Shown here piece by piece: positions 1 to 7,575 of a stretch of DNA of 22,590 nt. Numbering within the stretch: the stretch's first letter is position 1; each line of letters opens with the position of its first letter. The stretch is taken from NCBI GenBank assembly GCA_964462515.1, contig CAYWXK010000056.1:1-22590 (forward strand), in the 5' to 3' direction. The notes under the pieces are model-generated. The model was given only the letters and a program-made list of their open reading frames with translations, made no database searches and was not told where the DNA came from. Source of the DNA: CAYWXK01 sp964462515 (GTDB taxonomy: Bacteria > Planctomycetota > Phycisphaerae > Sedimentisphaerales > Anaerobacaceae). The translations under genes and the position numbers were made by a program.

Positions 1-179
1 ACGAAATCGCCAAATTCTTCAAGACCGGCCGCGTTCCTGTGCCGCCTGAAGAAACCATTGAGATTTTCGCCTTTATGTCCGCAGCCGACAAATCAAAGGC
101 CGAAAAGGGAGTTGCTGTAACTATAGCGTCGGTAATCCATGATGCCGAAGAACAGAATAAACTGCGGCGCTCAAAATAA
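1..179 (+). CDS. Gfo/Idh/MocA-family oxidoreductase, C-terminal fragment
   Basis: The window opens inside a gene; the frame read from base 3 gives 58 residues before the TAA at 177-179. The visible end contains EIAKFFKTGRVPVPPEETIE followed by IFAFMSAADKSKAEKGVAV. This is the typical C-terminal tail of planctomycete Gfo/Idh/MocA NAD(P)-dependent sugar oxidoreductases, where a TG-x-PPVPPEETIEIFAFM-like segment precedes the last strand. The NAD-binding Rossmann part and the catalytic EKP motif lie outside the window, so substrate cannot be judged. The stop is 41 bases upstream of the next gene on the same strand, so the two are probably co-transcribed. The family also includes GH109 glycosidases, but nothing visible points to that branch. 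Confidence 0.72.
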   Translation, partial: EIAKFFKTGRVPVPPEETIEIFAFMSAADKSKAEKGVAVTIASVIHDAEEQNKLRRSK

Positions 180-181
180 AA

Positions 182-197
182 CCCCGATGTATCGGGG
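182..197 (+). terminator. hairpin between the oxidoreductase and glycosidase genes
   Basis: CCCCGAT-GT-ATCGGGG forms a 7-bp perfect dyad just after the oxidoreductase stop. It is followed by TATTCTTCT, which is a poor U-tract. It may be a weak terminator or a transcript-end stabiliser lying within an operon, since the next start codon is only 23 bases away. Confidence 0.4.
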
Positions 198-220
198 TAT
201 TCTTCTAAGAAGGAAAAGAA

Positions 221-2131
221 ATGATAGCTCACATTTTTATTGGGAAGAGCGATTCAATAATAAGGATTTGTAAACTCTGCCAGTTACTCATTGGGCTTTT
301 GTTAGGATGTTATTGCCAGGCAGCAACACAAAAAATTGCTGTCACCAATACCGCAATCTCTGTTGCACTTGATACAAATGATGCGACATTACTCGTTACG
401 GATAAACGCACAGGGCAGGTTTGGCGGCAAAAGGTTGTGACCAAGGGTTATGTAATTGACAGCAAAAAACTCGATGACGGTCTCAAAATGACCTTGCGAG
501 AGCCGGGTTTGGGACTCGATGTGCAGACGGAAATTCGGCTCGATGGCGAAAAGCCGGAGTTTACAGTTGAGCTTTCGTCAGACCCGCCTTCAGCAGCCTT
601 GAAGTGGTCGCTGGGCTTTCCACATCCATTTGTCAGCGATGTGGGGACATATCTTGTGATACCGATGAACGAAGGCATATCTTTTCCGGTCGAGGACCAG
701 ACTATTGAGCCAATGTGGCTTATCGCCTACGGCGGCCACGGGATTTGTATGTCCTTCTGGGGCGCCGCAGACGGGCAGCGCGGATATATGGCGATTATCG
801 AGACACCTGATGATGCCCTTATCCGGATTGAGCGAATTGATGGAAAACTGTGTGTAAGGCCGGGATGGGAGTCCCAAAAAGGTCGGTTCGGTTACAATCG
901 CAGGTTGCGATATGTCTTCTTTGATAAGGGAGGGCATGTTGCAATGTGCAAACGATACCGCTCTTATGCCAGAGAGAAAGGCTTGCTTAAAACGCTCCAG
1001 CAAAAGCTTAAAGAAAATCCCGATGTTGATTTGCTTATCGGTGCCGTAAATGTCTGGTGCTGGGAGAAGGATTCTCTTGCGATTGTTCGAGAGATGAAAT
1101 CGCTCGGCATTGAGCGAATCCTATGGAGCAATCGCGCAAGCCCGGAGGTCATTGCCGCAATGAACGAAATGGGTGGGATTCTGACCAGCCGTTATGACAT
1201 CTACCAGGACCTGATGGACCCACAGATAGTTAAAGAGAAGCTCAATCGACCGCATCCCGACTGGACTCAGGAAGGCTGGCCAAAAGATATTATGACTGAT
1301 GAAAAGGGCGACTGGCGCAAGGGTTGGCGTGTGAAGGGCAAAGATGGACAGATGTATCCGTGCGGTGTGTTGTGCGATAAACAGGCGCTAAAATACGCCA
1401 GGGAACGTGTCCCCGAAGAGTTAAAAACGCACCCCTACCACTGCCGTTTCATTGACACGACGACAGCCTCTCCCTGGCGCGAGTGCTACAATCCCCAGCA
1501 TCCGATGACACGCGGTGAAAGCCGACACTGGAAGATGGAACTATTACGTTTTATCTGTGAGGAATCCAAACTTGTAACAGGAAGCGAAACGGGACACGAT
1601 GCGGCTGTTCCATACGTTCATTACTTCGAGGGAATGCTCAGTCTCGGACCTTATCGTGTCCCTGATTCAGGGCGGGATATGCTCAAGATTTGGGACGAGG
1701 TGCCACAGCAGGTAGCCAAGTTTCAAGCGGGACAGGCGTATCGATTACCGCTGTGGGAATTGGTATATCACGATTGTGTGGTGGCGCAGTGGTACTGGGG
1801 TGACTACAATAATAAATTGCCTTCACTATGGGACAAGCGCGACCTTTTCAACATTTTGTATGGCACACCGCCAATGTTTATGTTTAACAAAGATTTCTGG
1901 GATAAAAACAAAGAGCAATTCGCTCGCAGTTACAAAAATGTATGCTCCGTCGCCCGTGCCGTCGGCTGCGCCGAGATGACCGACCACCGCTTTCTTACGC
2001 CGGATAGAGATGTTCAGCAAACAACATTTGCAAATGGAATCACCGTCACCGTCAACTTCGGCGAAAAACCCTACCGCTTAGCCAATGGCAAAGAAATTAC
2101 ACCGATGAGCTACAGTGTTTCGGGGATGTGA
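221..2131 (+). CDS. secreted glycosidase, GH129/GH101-like
   Basis: 636 residues. The start is supported by AAGGAAAAG about 6 bases upstream. Residues 1-35 form an export signal with a possible lipobox (LLLGC, Cys30); cleavage after CQA is an alternative. Residues 36-260 look like a beta-sandwich (many short strands). Residues 260-560 look like a TIM-barrel with PHPDWTQEGWPKDI, CRFIDTTTASPWRECY and TGSETGHDAAVP. By family analogy, Asp412 in FIDTT would be the nucleophile and Glu456 in GSETG the acid/base. Their spacing of 44 is close to the 43 I recall for the Asp/Glu pair of the Bifidobacterium GH129 enzyme NagBb. Family knowledge: GH129 and GH101 release alpha-GalNAc or Gal-GalNAc from mucin-type O-glycans. 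Substrate here is inferred. A DUF5696-type glycosidase-like protein is the main alternative. Confidence 0.62.
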   Translation: MIAHIFIGKSDSIIRICKLCQLLIGLLLGCYCQAATQKIAVTNTAISVALDTNDATLLVTDKRTGQVWRQKVVTKGYVIDSKKLDDGLKMTLREPGLGLDVQTEIRLDGEKPEFTVELSSDPPSAALKWSLGFPHPFVSDVGTYLVIPMNEGISFPVEDQTIEPMWLIAYGGHGICMSFWGAADGQRGYMAIIETPDDALIRIERIDGKLCVRPGWESQKGRFGYNRRLRYVFFDKGGHVAMCKRYRSYAREKGLLKTLQQKLKENPDVDLLIGAVNVWCWEKDSLAIVREMKSLGIERILWSNRASPEVIAAMNEMGGILTSRYDIYQDLMDPQIVKEKLNRPHPDWTQEGWPKDIMTDEKGDWRKGWRVKGKDGQMYPCGVLCDKQALKYARERVPEELKTHPYHCRFIDTTTASPWRECYNPQHPMTRGESRHWKMELLRFICEESKLVTGSETGHDAAVPYVHYFEGMLSLGPYRVPDSGRDMLKIWDEVPQQVAKFQAGQAYRLPLWELVYHDCVVAQWYWGDYNNKLPSLWDKRDLFNILYGTPPMFMFNKDFWDKNKEQFARSYKNVCSVARAVGCAEMTDHRFLTPDRDVQQTTFANGITVTVNFGEKPYRLANGKEITPMSYSVSGM

Positions 2132-2144
2132 TTCTGCTTTATTC

Positions 2145-3512
2145 TTAATTTGAAATTCCAAAGGATTTTTTCTGCCACTGGTAAATTGACGGCACCTCAG
2201 GACTTGGCCTGGATGCATCATCGAGCCTAAACGCCTTGTTATCATTAACAACGGCTGGCTTACCTGCGCCTGACATAAATTGCCCGCTGCCGCCGAATAA
2301 TTTATTGCCGATTAGTTCTACGCCGATACAGTCGCCGGTGGCAAGGTGGACCATTGGCGATTTGCTGTCTTTAAGGATAAAAACGTTATCTTTGATGATG
2401 TGGTCGAAGCTGGCGGTCTTGGCAAACACACCCGGCCCATTGCCTACAACAAAACGGTTGTATAGAATCAGCCAGTTTTCATTCATCCCGCCCATCCAGA
2501 CGCCGGCTTTTGGGCTGCTGACGTCGCAGTTATACACTACGTTGCACGGGCCATTGGGGCCGTGTGCATCATCTTCAGGTGGTGACGCCCACATCCCATA
2601 GCCGTATCCTCCGTGGCCTTGCACAGACTCAATTATGCACTGCTCAATAAGATTTTCATTCGTCCAGCCTGCGTGCCACTGGCCGTCGCTTTCGTGAAAA
2701 ATGCTCTTACGAATAACGCACCCGCTGGCTGCCCATTGAAAAAGCGGAGCATGACGCATCTTGAATGTCTCAACACCCTCTATAAAGCAGTCCCAGCAGC
2801 AGTCCCAGCCGGTGTATGCCGTGCCGCCGCCGCCCTTAAACCAGGCATCATCGAAAATACAATCGCGGATTTCACACCATTTGGCCCTCGACCCATAAAC
2901 AGGAAACCGTCCGCATTTTTTTACTGTTACGTCCTTTGCCCAGCAATTCCAGCCATAATAAAAAACGACACTACTTATCCACAAATTCTCCATCTGTTCT
3001 ATATATAGCGACTCAATCCCGCATCGCTGGATTGGTGTTACTTTCTGCACATACGAGCCGTCAATAACCGGAAATTCTATCCGCAATGGCTGATTGATGG
3101 AAATGGTGTTGTCTTTGATGCCTGTAATTAGCACTTCATAAAGCCGATAAAAACCCCATTCGCAGGCATTTTTGGTCAGCTTTTTCCATCGTTCGGTCGC
3201 AGGCCCTTCAATAAGAATGCAGTCCCCAGCCCCAATCCCGCCATTATTTTTTAGCTCCAGTGTCATATCGCCCCGTTTGCCGTCTTTAGCCAGTGGAAGC
3301 TTAATGCCGGCCGGGCCGCGTCCTTCGAAGGTAATAACTGCTCGAGCGTCTGCAGCTTGTTTTGTGTCGTTGAGCTTCGAATCGAGCATTACCGGAATCT
3401 CTGCGGTGCGTTTCGTGCCATCGTTATATTCTGCGATACCTTTTAATGTGTGTTTGCCGTCTGGAAGTTTGCCGATGGCTTCCCGCGGAGGGGCTATAGA
3501 AAACCGCTCCAT
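2145..3512 (-). CDS. pectate-lyase-like beta-helix protein, 3' part of a frameshifted gene
   Basis: 455 codons are open in this frame. The upstream 195-codon frame (3424-4011) supplies the N-terminus, so the ATG at 3512 is probably not a real start. This part begins with a linker or Ig-like insert (KLPDGKHTLKGIAEYNDGTK), then a long right-handed beta-helix rich in short turns: GCVIRKSIFHESDGQWHAGW, ENLIEQCIIESVQGHGG, GVWMGGMNENWLILYNRFVV. Such folds are found in polysaccharide lyases and in GH28-type hydrolases; no catalytic residues can be assigned from sequence alone. The C-terminus ends 13 bases from the converging glycosidase stop. The coding frame is intact apart from the one shift, so either the gene broke recently or one base is wrong in the sequence. 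Confidence 0.75.
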   Translation of the reverse strand: MERFSIAPPREAIGKLPDGKHTLKGIAEYNDGTKRTAEIPVMLDSKLNDTKQAADARAVITFEGRGPAGIKLPLAKDGKRGDMTLELKNNGGIGAGDCILIEGPATERWKKLTKNACEWGFYRLYEVLITGIKDNTISINQPLRIEFPVIDGSYVQKVTPIQRCGIESLYIEQMENLWISSVVFYYGWNCWAKDVTVKKCGRFPVYGSRAKWCEIRDCIFDDAWFKGGGGTAYTGWDCCWDCFIEGVETFKMRHAPLFQWAASGCVIRKSIFHESDGQWHAGWTNENLIEQCIIESVQGHGGYGYGMWASPPEDDAHGPNGPCNVVYNCDVSSPKAGVWMGGMNENWLILYNRFVVGNGPGVFAKTASFDHIIKDNVFILKDSKSPMVHLATGDCIGVELIGNKLFGGSGQFMSGAGKPAVVNDNKAFRLDDASRPSPEVPSIYQWQKKSFGISN

Positions 3513-4011
3513 TTTCAGGAATCGAGTAACGAAAAATCAGGCGGGTCTTCCCGGGACCCTGGCCGCGAATCACTAAATTGTCATCACGCACTGTTACAGG
3601 CAGGTCAAGATAATATGTCCCCTCACCCAATACCACCGCACCGCCGCCCATTTTGCCTGCCGCTTCACAGGCTTTTGCCAGAGCTTGTGAGTCATCGGTG
3701 TCATCATTGGCTTTGGCGCCGAAATCTTCAATCTTGGCAACGACTTCAACTTTTGGAATTCCGCCTTGGACGCCACATTTAGTCCAGTTAGGGTACACAA
3801 TCCCATCCGGCCCAACTACGTCGGCGGGCGTCAAACGGTCTTTTTCGTTTGGTTTGATTTTGTATTGCCTCTGCCACGGTATCACGCTTTTTTCTTCCTG
3901 GTCGGCTTGAGTGGTGGGACTAAGTTCTGCTATAAGCATAATGAAAACAAGGATACTCAATCTGCCACAGGCAGGTGGAAACAATAATCTTATGAATCTG
4001 GATAACCACAT
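3424..4011 (-). CDS. pectate-lyase-like protein, 5' part (signal peptide and Pectate_lyase_3 start)
   Basis: The start ATG at 4011 has GGAGA eight bases upstream. The N-terminus is positively charged and hydrophobic (LSILVFIMLIAELSPTTQAD), a signal peptide ending near residue 36. Residues 90-165 carry the Pectate_lyase_3 signature: EDFGAKANDDTDDSQALAKA, then GGGAVVLGEGTYYL and VIRGQGPGKTRLIF. This is the capping region and first coils of a secreted right-handed beta-helix. After IPENGAVFYSP the frame runs into basic, unrelated residues (HRQTSRRQTHIKRYRRI) and stops at 3424. The neighbouring frame continues the domain from IAPPREAIGKLPDG. Removing one G from the GGGG at 3490-3493 (plus strand) joins the two as FYSPPREAIGKLPDG, giving about 620 residues. 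Confidence 0.75.
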   Translation of the reverse strand: MWLSRFIRLLFPPACGRLSILVFIMLIAELSPTTQADQEEKSVIPWQRQYKIKPNEKDRLTPADVVGPDGIVYPNWTKCGVQGGIPKVEVVAKIEDFGAKANDDTDDSQALAKACEAAGKMGGGAVVLGEGTYYLDLPVTVRDDNLVIRGQGPGKTRLIFRYSIPENGAVFYSPSAGSHRQTSRRQTHIKRYRRI

Positions 4012-4375
4012 CGCTCAATTCTCCAGAGGTTAGTCGATACTATTATAAATTTTCTCTGCTCATAACAAAACCGGCCTGGAAAGTCCATAAAAAATTGACC
4101 CGTAAGAACCCAGCTATAGCGGAGCACTGGACAAGTAGCAGCATATCAGGTTATACTGCACCGGGTCTAAATGGCAAAGGATAAATTTAAGAGGGCATTT
4201 GTCGAAGACAGAAAGGGGAACAGGAGATGGGGAAACACAAAATCGTATAGCTCGTTCCGGTCCCTGCCATACGAAGAAAAAGTGGAGACAATTGAGCAAG
4301 ATGGGTATCGATTTATCTGCTGGACGTTGTTGCATTTTTCAAACTTAAATTGCGTTGTAGGCCCAAGGAGAAGCC
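4012..4375. other. intergenic region between divergent genes
   Basis: These 364 bases separate the minus-strand beta-helix gene from the plus-strand CofE-like gene. Apart from the promoter at 4042-4070 I see no convincing gene. An 83-codon plus frame (4171-4422) has no ribosome site and overlaps the real gene start. No clear plus-strand promoter for the ligase gene was found; only its ribosome site AAGGAG (seven bases before 4376) is evident. Confidence 0.5.
4042..4070 (-). promoter_or_regulatory. putative sigma70 promoter of the beta-helix gene
   Basis: On the minus strand, a perfect TATAAT at 4047-4042 is preceded 17 bases upstream by TTTTGT, a poor -35. The -10 sits about 30 bases before the start codon at 4011, a sensible leader length that includes the GGAGA ribosome site. 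Confidence 0.45.
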
Positions 4376-5308
4376 ATGAAAAAAATAGATATCCTGGGAT
4401 TGCAGACTATTCCGGAAATTAAGGGCGGTGACAACTTAGCTGAAATAATCCACGCATCAGCACAGCGCGAAATTGGCGGCCTGCAGGATAAAGACATTCT
4501 CGTCCTGACCAGTAAAATTGTCTCCAAAGCTGCCGGGCGAACAAGAAAATTGGCTGATGTTGTGCCGGGCAAGAAAGCCCTGGCTATATCACGAAAGACA
4601 GGCAAAGATGCAAAGTGGCTGCAAATGATTTTCGATGAAGGTCACGAAATCCTGGCAATTATTCCGCTGGCGGGCCTCATCGAGCAATATATTGTCGATT
4701 CCTTAAAGGACCCGCTTTCAGCTCAATGCAGCAGAGAGCTTGTCGAGCACGAGCAGGCACTGTGCATAACAAGGGGCAAAGATGGCCGAATCAACACCTG
4801 TGATGCAGGCATCGATGGCTCGAACCACCCAGCCGGCATAGTAAGCCTCCTGCCCGAAAGTCCCGACCAGGCCGCTAAAGATATTAGAGACCAGATTCGC
4901 CGGCTTTGTAGCAAAGAGGTTGCCGTGATCTTGGCGGACACCGAGATGATACCATTTGGCACGATGGATTTTGCTGTCGGCTCATCAGGGATTGAGCCTG
5001 TCTCAAAGATGTTCGGCCAGAATGACTTATTCGGCAGACCGAAGTTCGGTGGAATGGACCTGGTTGCCAATGAGTTGACAAGTGCCGCAGCACTTCTTTT
5101 TGGTCAGACCGGGGCCGGCATCCCCGCAGCAGTAATCAGAGCTTACGAATACAAACTAAACGAAATCGAGAATATCTCGAATACAATCTTACCCTTATTA
5201 ATGACAGGTGCCGCTCGCAAAGCCATCAAAGCGACACTCCGCGCAACCGCCTGCGCAAGACCTCTCAAACAACGCCTGCTTTTGACAATTGCTTCCTGGT
5301 TTGTGTAG
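4376..5308 (+). CDS. CofE-like coenzyme F420-0:L-glutamate ligase family protein
   Basis: 310 residues; AAGGAG lies seven bases before the ATG. The N-terminal GLQTIPEIKGGDNLAEII and ILVLTSKIVSKAAGR match the opening of CofE (F420-0 gamma-glutamyl ligase). NTCDAGIDGSN followed by AGIVSLLPESPDQAAKDIRD matches the GVDxSN...LLP..PD motif, with Asp147 a likely metal ligand. Asp188-Thr189 in VILADTE matches the second metal-binding region, and FGGMDLVANELTSAAALLFG the third. Family knowledge: CofE adds glutamates to F420-0 through gamma-linkage using GTP. Odd: the usual SDTFGRPWR segment is replaced by ADTEMIPFGTMDFAVGSSG, so the acceptor may not be F420-0. About 35 extra C-terminal residues are basic. 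No other F420 gene is in the window. Family assignment is firm; substrate is not. Confidence 0.8.
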   Translation: MKKIDILGLQTIPEIKGGDNLAEIIHASAQREIGGLQDKDILVLTSKIVSKAAGRTRKLADVVPGKKALAISRKTGKDAKWLQMIFDEGHEILAIIPLAGLIEQYIVDSLKDPLSAQCSRELVEHEQALCITRGKDGRINTCDAGIDGSNHPAGIVSLLPESPDQAAKDIRDQIRRLCSKEVAVILADTEMIPFGTMDFAVGSSGIEPVSKMFGQNDLFGRPKFGGMDLVANELTSAAALLFGQTGAGIPAAVIRAYEYKLNEIENISNTILPLLMTGAARKAIKATLRATACARPLKQRLLLTIASWFV

Positions 5309-5320
5309 CAAAAGCGCGAG

Positions 5321-5347
5321 AACGGCAGAAATATCACTGCGGTTTTT
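5321..5347 (+). terminator. intrinsic terminator after the CofE-like gene
   Basis: AACGGCAG and CTGCGGTT form an 8-bp stem with one G-G mismatch around an 8-base loop, followed by a short T-run (TTTTT). It begins 13 bases after the ligase stop codon, the expected place for a terminator. Confidence 0.5.
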
Positions 5348-5370
5348 CATCACAGATAACTTGAGGAATT

Positions 5371-5423
5371 GTCATTCCAAACTTCCTTGTCCCGACTCTA
5401 TTTGTCGGGAATGAGGAATCCAA
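5371..5423. repeat. degenerate REP-like palindrome
   Basis: GTCATTCC is followed by a 7-bp stem (TCCCGAC / GTCGGGA, 7-base loop) and then GAGGAATCC. The layout recalls the GTCATTCCCG...CGGGAATCC class of interspersed palindromes seen in many bacterial genomes. Only one copy is visible here, so repeat status is an inference. Confidence 0.3.
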
Positions 5424-5777
5424 GTTAATTACCGGGGTAAATTTCTGCTCCTGTAACAATGATATCCATCACTATACCTGTGCAAAAATACTATGTCTAT
5501 CAACCTATTGAGAAGCGGTAGGATTGTCTGGTGATATCGCCAACGTCCTAAAAAGATGACCCTGATGGTCACCAATTAAAAAATAGCAGCAAAGCATCTT
5601 ATTTTTTGCTTAACTTGGGCAAATGCAGTTCCGATATAACATCTGAAACGCACAAAAGTTAGATAATTTGAAGTGCAAATTGGACTTTGATGCAGAATGT
5701 AGAATGTGGAGTTGCGCTATCGCTAATTCTCAATTTATGCGGCTGTATTTCGGATTGTAATACGAAAGGGACATAAA

Positions 5778-7418
5778 ATGAAAAGGTTGCTAAATACCTC
5801 GGCTCTTTTATTAGTGGTCGTTTTGTGCCTGCTCCTGGCAAGTTCGGGCTGCAGGAACTGGTGTGCTTCACAGTATGGTCAGCAGACAGGACCCCAACCA
5901 CCCGAAGGTGCTAACCCAAGGCTTGCAACTCCATTAGTTCCTGCATCCATCCCCAAGGCAGGGCCGCCTCCTGTCAGAGCGGTCGCAGCGGTGCCTGCTG
6001 TCGTTAGGCCGCTTGCTTCCGGCGGAGCCGGACCATCCATAGTATCGAGGCTATACCCCTGTGCGGAATGTGGCCTTATTCGGCTGGACAAAACAATGCC
6101 GGAGGAAATTGAGCCAAACCAGCCATTCGATTATTACATCAAATTCACAAACCTGACGGATATGGCACTGACCGGCGTCCTTATCGCAGAGGACCTTTCT
6201 GAAAATTACAAATTAACAAATTCCTCTCCAGTGGCAAGAACCCAGGGAAATCAGCTTATCTGGGAAGTGGATTTGCTTGAGCCAAGGGCCACCAAGCAGA
6301 TTACGGTTTCAGGTATAGCCACCGACGGCGGCTATCTTAAAAACTGCACAACTGTTCTGACACAGGTTATTCCTGCCTGTGCCAGCATAAAAGTTATCCA
6401 GCCGAAACTGGAGCTGGCGCGAATTTCGCCGTCTGAGGTTTTGTTGTGTGACCAGATTCCAGTCAAATTCACGGTATCTAACACAGGAACAAAAATTGTG
6501 CAGGCTGTCAAGCTTGTCGATACCCTTCCCGCAGGATTGCAGACTCCTGACGGCAAGAACGAAATTACATTTAATGTCGGCACCCTAACGCCGGGCCAGT
6601 CGGAGCAATACTCAGTCGAGATGCGTGCCGTCAGGACCGGCAAATACGCCTGGAAAACGGTAGCCAGTTCGCCTGCCGGCCCGAGGTTCGAGCTGGCAAA
6701 TTCTCTGGTTGTAGGCCAGCCTGCATTGGAAATCACGCAGAAGGGGCCTGAAAAACACTTTTTGGGCCGACCGCTTGTATATGACATAACCGTTACCAAT
6801 AAAGGTGATGGGCCGGCAAGAAACACCCTTGTGGAAAATCGCTTCCCGCCGATGGTAACCACAATAAAGGCAACCTCTGGTGCAAAATTGACGGACTCAA
6901 AAGTAACCTGGAAAGTCGGCACTATTCCGGCTGGCGCAACCAGAAATCTGCGTGTATCCTATATGCCAACCAGAGCAGGTGAGCTAAGTAGCACCACTAC
7001 CGCAACTGCCTATTGTGCCAACGAGGCAACCGCCACAGTCAAGACATCTCTCAGCGGTGTCCCGGGCGTGTTGCTTGAAGTTGGTGACGTTTATGACCCT
7101 GTCCGGATAGGTGACGAAACAACATACATAATTATGGTAACAAACCAGGGTTCAGCACTCAGCACCAACATTCGTATCACCTGCATCCTGGAAGAAAACT
7201 TTAAATACATTTCCTCAAGCGGTGCAACTACCGGCACATTAGGGGGTAACACGCTGACCTTTGCCCCGCTGGGCAGTCTTGCCCCCAAGTCTAAGGCAGC
7301 CTGGCAGGTAGTGGTATCGGGCATTAAGGCCGGCGACGTCCGTTTCAAAGTTACTATGAACACCGACCAGCTCACAAGGCCGGTTGAGGAAACCGAAGCT
7401 ACGCGAGTGTACGAATAA
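5778..7418 (+). CDS. DUF11-repeat lipoprotein, OmcB-like
   Basis: 546 residues, with AAAGGG eight bases before the ATG. Residues 1-25 are a lipoprotein signal with lipobox ASSGC (Cys25), so the mature protein should be lipid-anchored. A Pro/Ala-rich linker (about 35-90) is followed by CAEC (Cys94, Cys97). Four DUF11-type beta-sandwich modules follow, at about 104-200, 208-312, 314-424 and 430-546. Each has the pattern Y-x-I-x-V-x-N-x-G...A, a DxLP-like turn and a W-x-V-G-x-L/I-x-P-G strand (for example NEITFNVGTLTPGQSEQYSV). Further cysteines at 190, 201, 224, 413 and 469 could form disulfides. The architecture resembles chlamydial cysteine-rich OmcB and suggests a structural envelope role; that role is inferred. 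It is monocistronic, ending ahead of the terminator at 7505-7539. Confidence 0.8.
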   Translation: MKRLLNTSALLLVVVLCLLLASSGCRNWCASQYGQQTGPQPPEGANPRLATPLVPASIPKAGPPPVRAVAAVPAVVRPLASGGAGPSIVSRLYPCAECGLIRLDKTMPEEIEPNQPFDYYIKFTNLTDMALTGVLIAEDLSENYKLTNSSPVARTQGNQLIWEVDLLEPRATKQITVSGIATDGGYLKNCTTVLTQVIPACASIKVIQPKLELARISPSEVLLCDQIPVKFTVSNTGTKIVQAVKLVDTLPAGLQTPDGKNEITFNVGTLTPGQSEQYSVEMRAVRTGKYAWKTVASSPAGPRFELANSLVVGQPALEITQKGPEKHFLGRPLVYDITVTNKGDGPARNTLVENRFPPMVTTIKATSGAKLTDSKVTWKVGTIPAGATRNLRVSYMPTRAGELSSTTTATAYCANEATATVKTSLSGVPGVLLEVGDVYDPVRIGDETTYIIMVTNQGSALSTNIRITCILEENFKYISSSGATTGTLGGNTLTFAPLGSLAPKSKAAWQVVVSGIKAGDVRFKVTMNTDQLTRPVEETEATRVYE

Positions 7419-7504
7419 CTATAAAGAAGGACGCCGCACCATAAACGCGGCCCTAAAATTAAATGTTAAAACTTTATCCACCAGACTTAAGGCGGATAAA
7501 AGCG

Positions 7505-7539
7505 AAAAACTGCGGAACAAAAAATTCCGCAGTTTTTTT
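7505..7539. terminator. strong bidirectional intrinsic terminator
   Basis: AAAAACTGCGGAA (7505-7517) pairs perfectly with TTCCGCAGTTTTT (7525-7537) around a 7-base A-rich loop, and T-runs occur on both strands. It lies between the converging DUF11 gene (stop 7418) and the beta-helix gene (stop 7576), so it can serve both. Confidence 0.88.
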
Positions 7540-7575
7540 ACTTTCCAAAAAATTGTAAATTGAAAATCCTTATCC

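Larger units (their letters stand above)
5309..5777. other. non-coding stretch with a degenerate palindrome
   Basis: 469 bases between two plus-strand genes. It holds the terminator at 5321-5347 and a palindrome centred at 5400, where TCCCGAC (5390-5396) pairs with GTCGGGA (5404-5410) between the flanks GTCATTCC and GGAATCC. The rest is AT-rich with no supported gene, promoter or RNA. The ribosome site of the next gene (AAAGGG) is at its right end. Confidence 0.45.

Noticed and set aside
2236..3008. Plus-strand frames of 121 and 131 codons opposite the beta-helix gene
   Set aside because: They are shadows of the minus-strand gene, without starts or recognisable domains.
4376..4420. Plus-strand promoter for the CofE-like gene
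   Set aside because: TTGACC, TTGAGC and TGGACG candidates upstream lack a -10 at a workable distance.
4171..4422. 83-codon plus-strand frame before the CofE-like gene
   Set aside because: It has no ribosome site, odd composition, and overlaps the well-supported start at 4376.
7473..7500. Second terminator TTTATCC/GGATAAA after the DUF11 gene
   Set aside because: It has a 7-bp AT-rich stem with a 14-base loop and no T-run; the strong hairpin at 7505-7539 explains termination.
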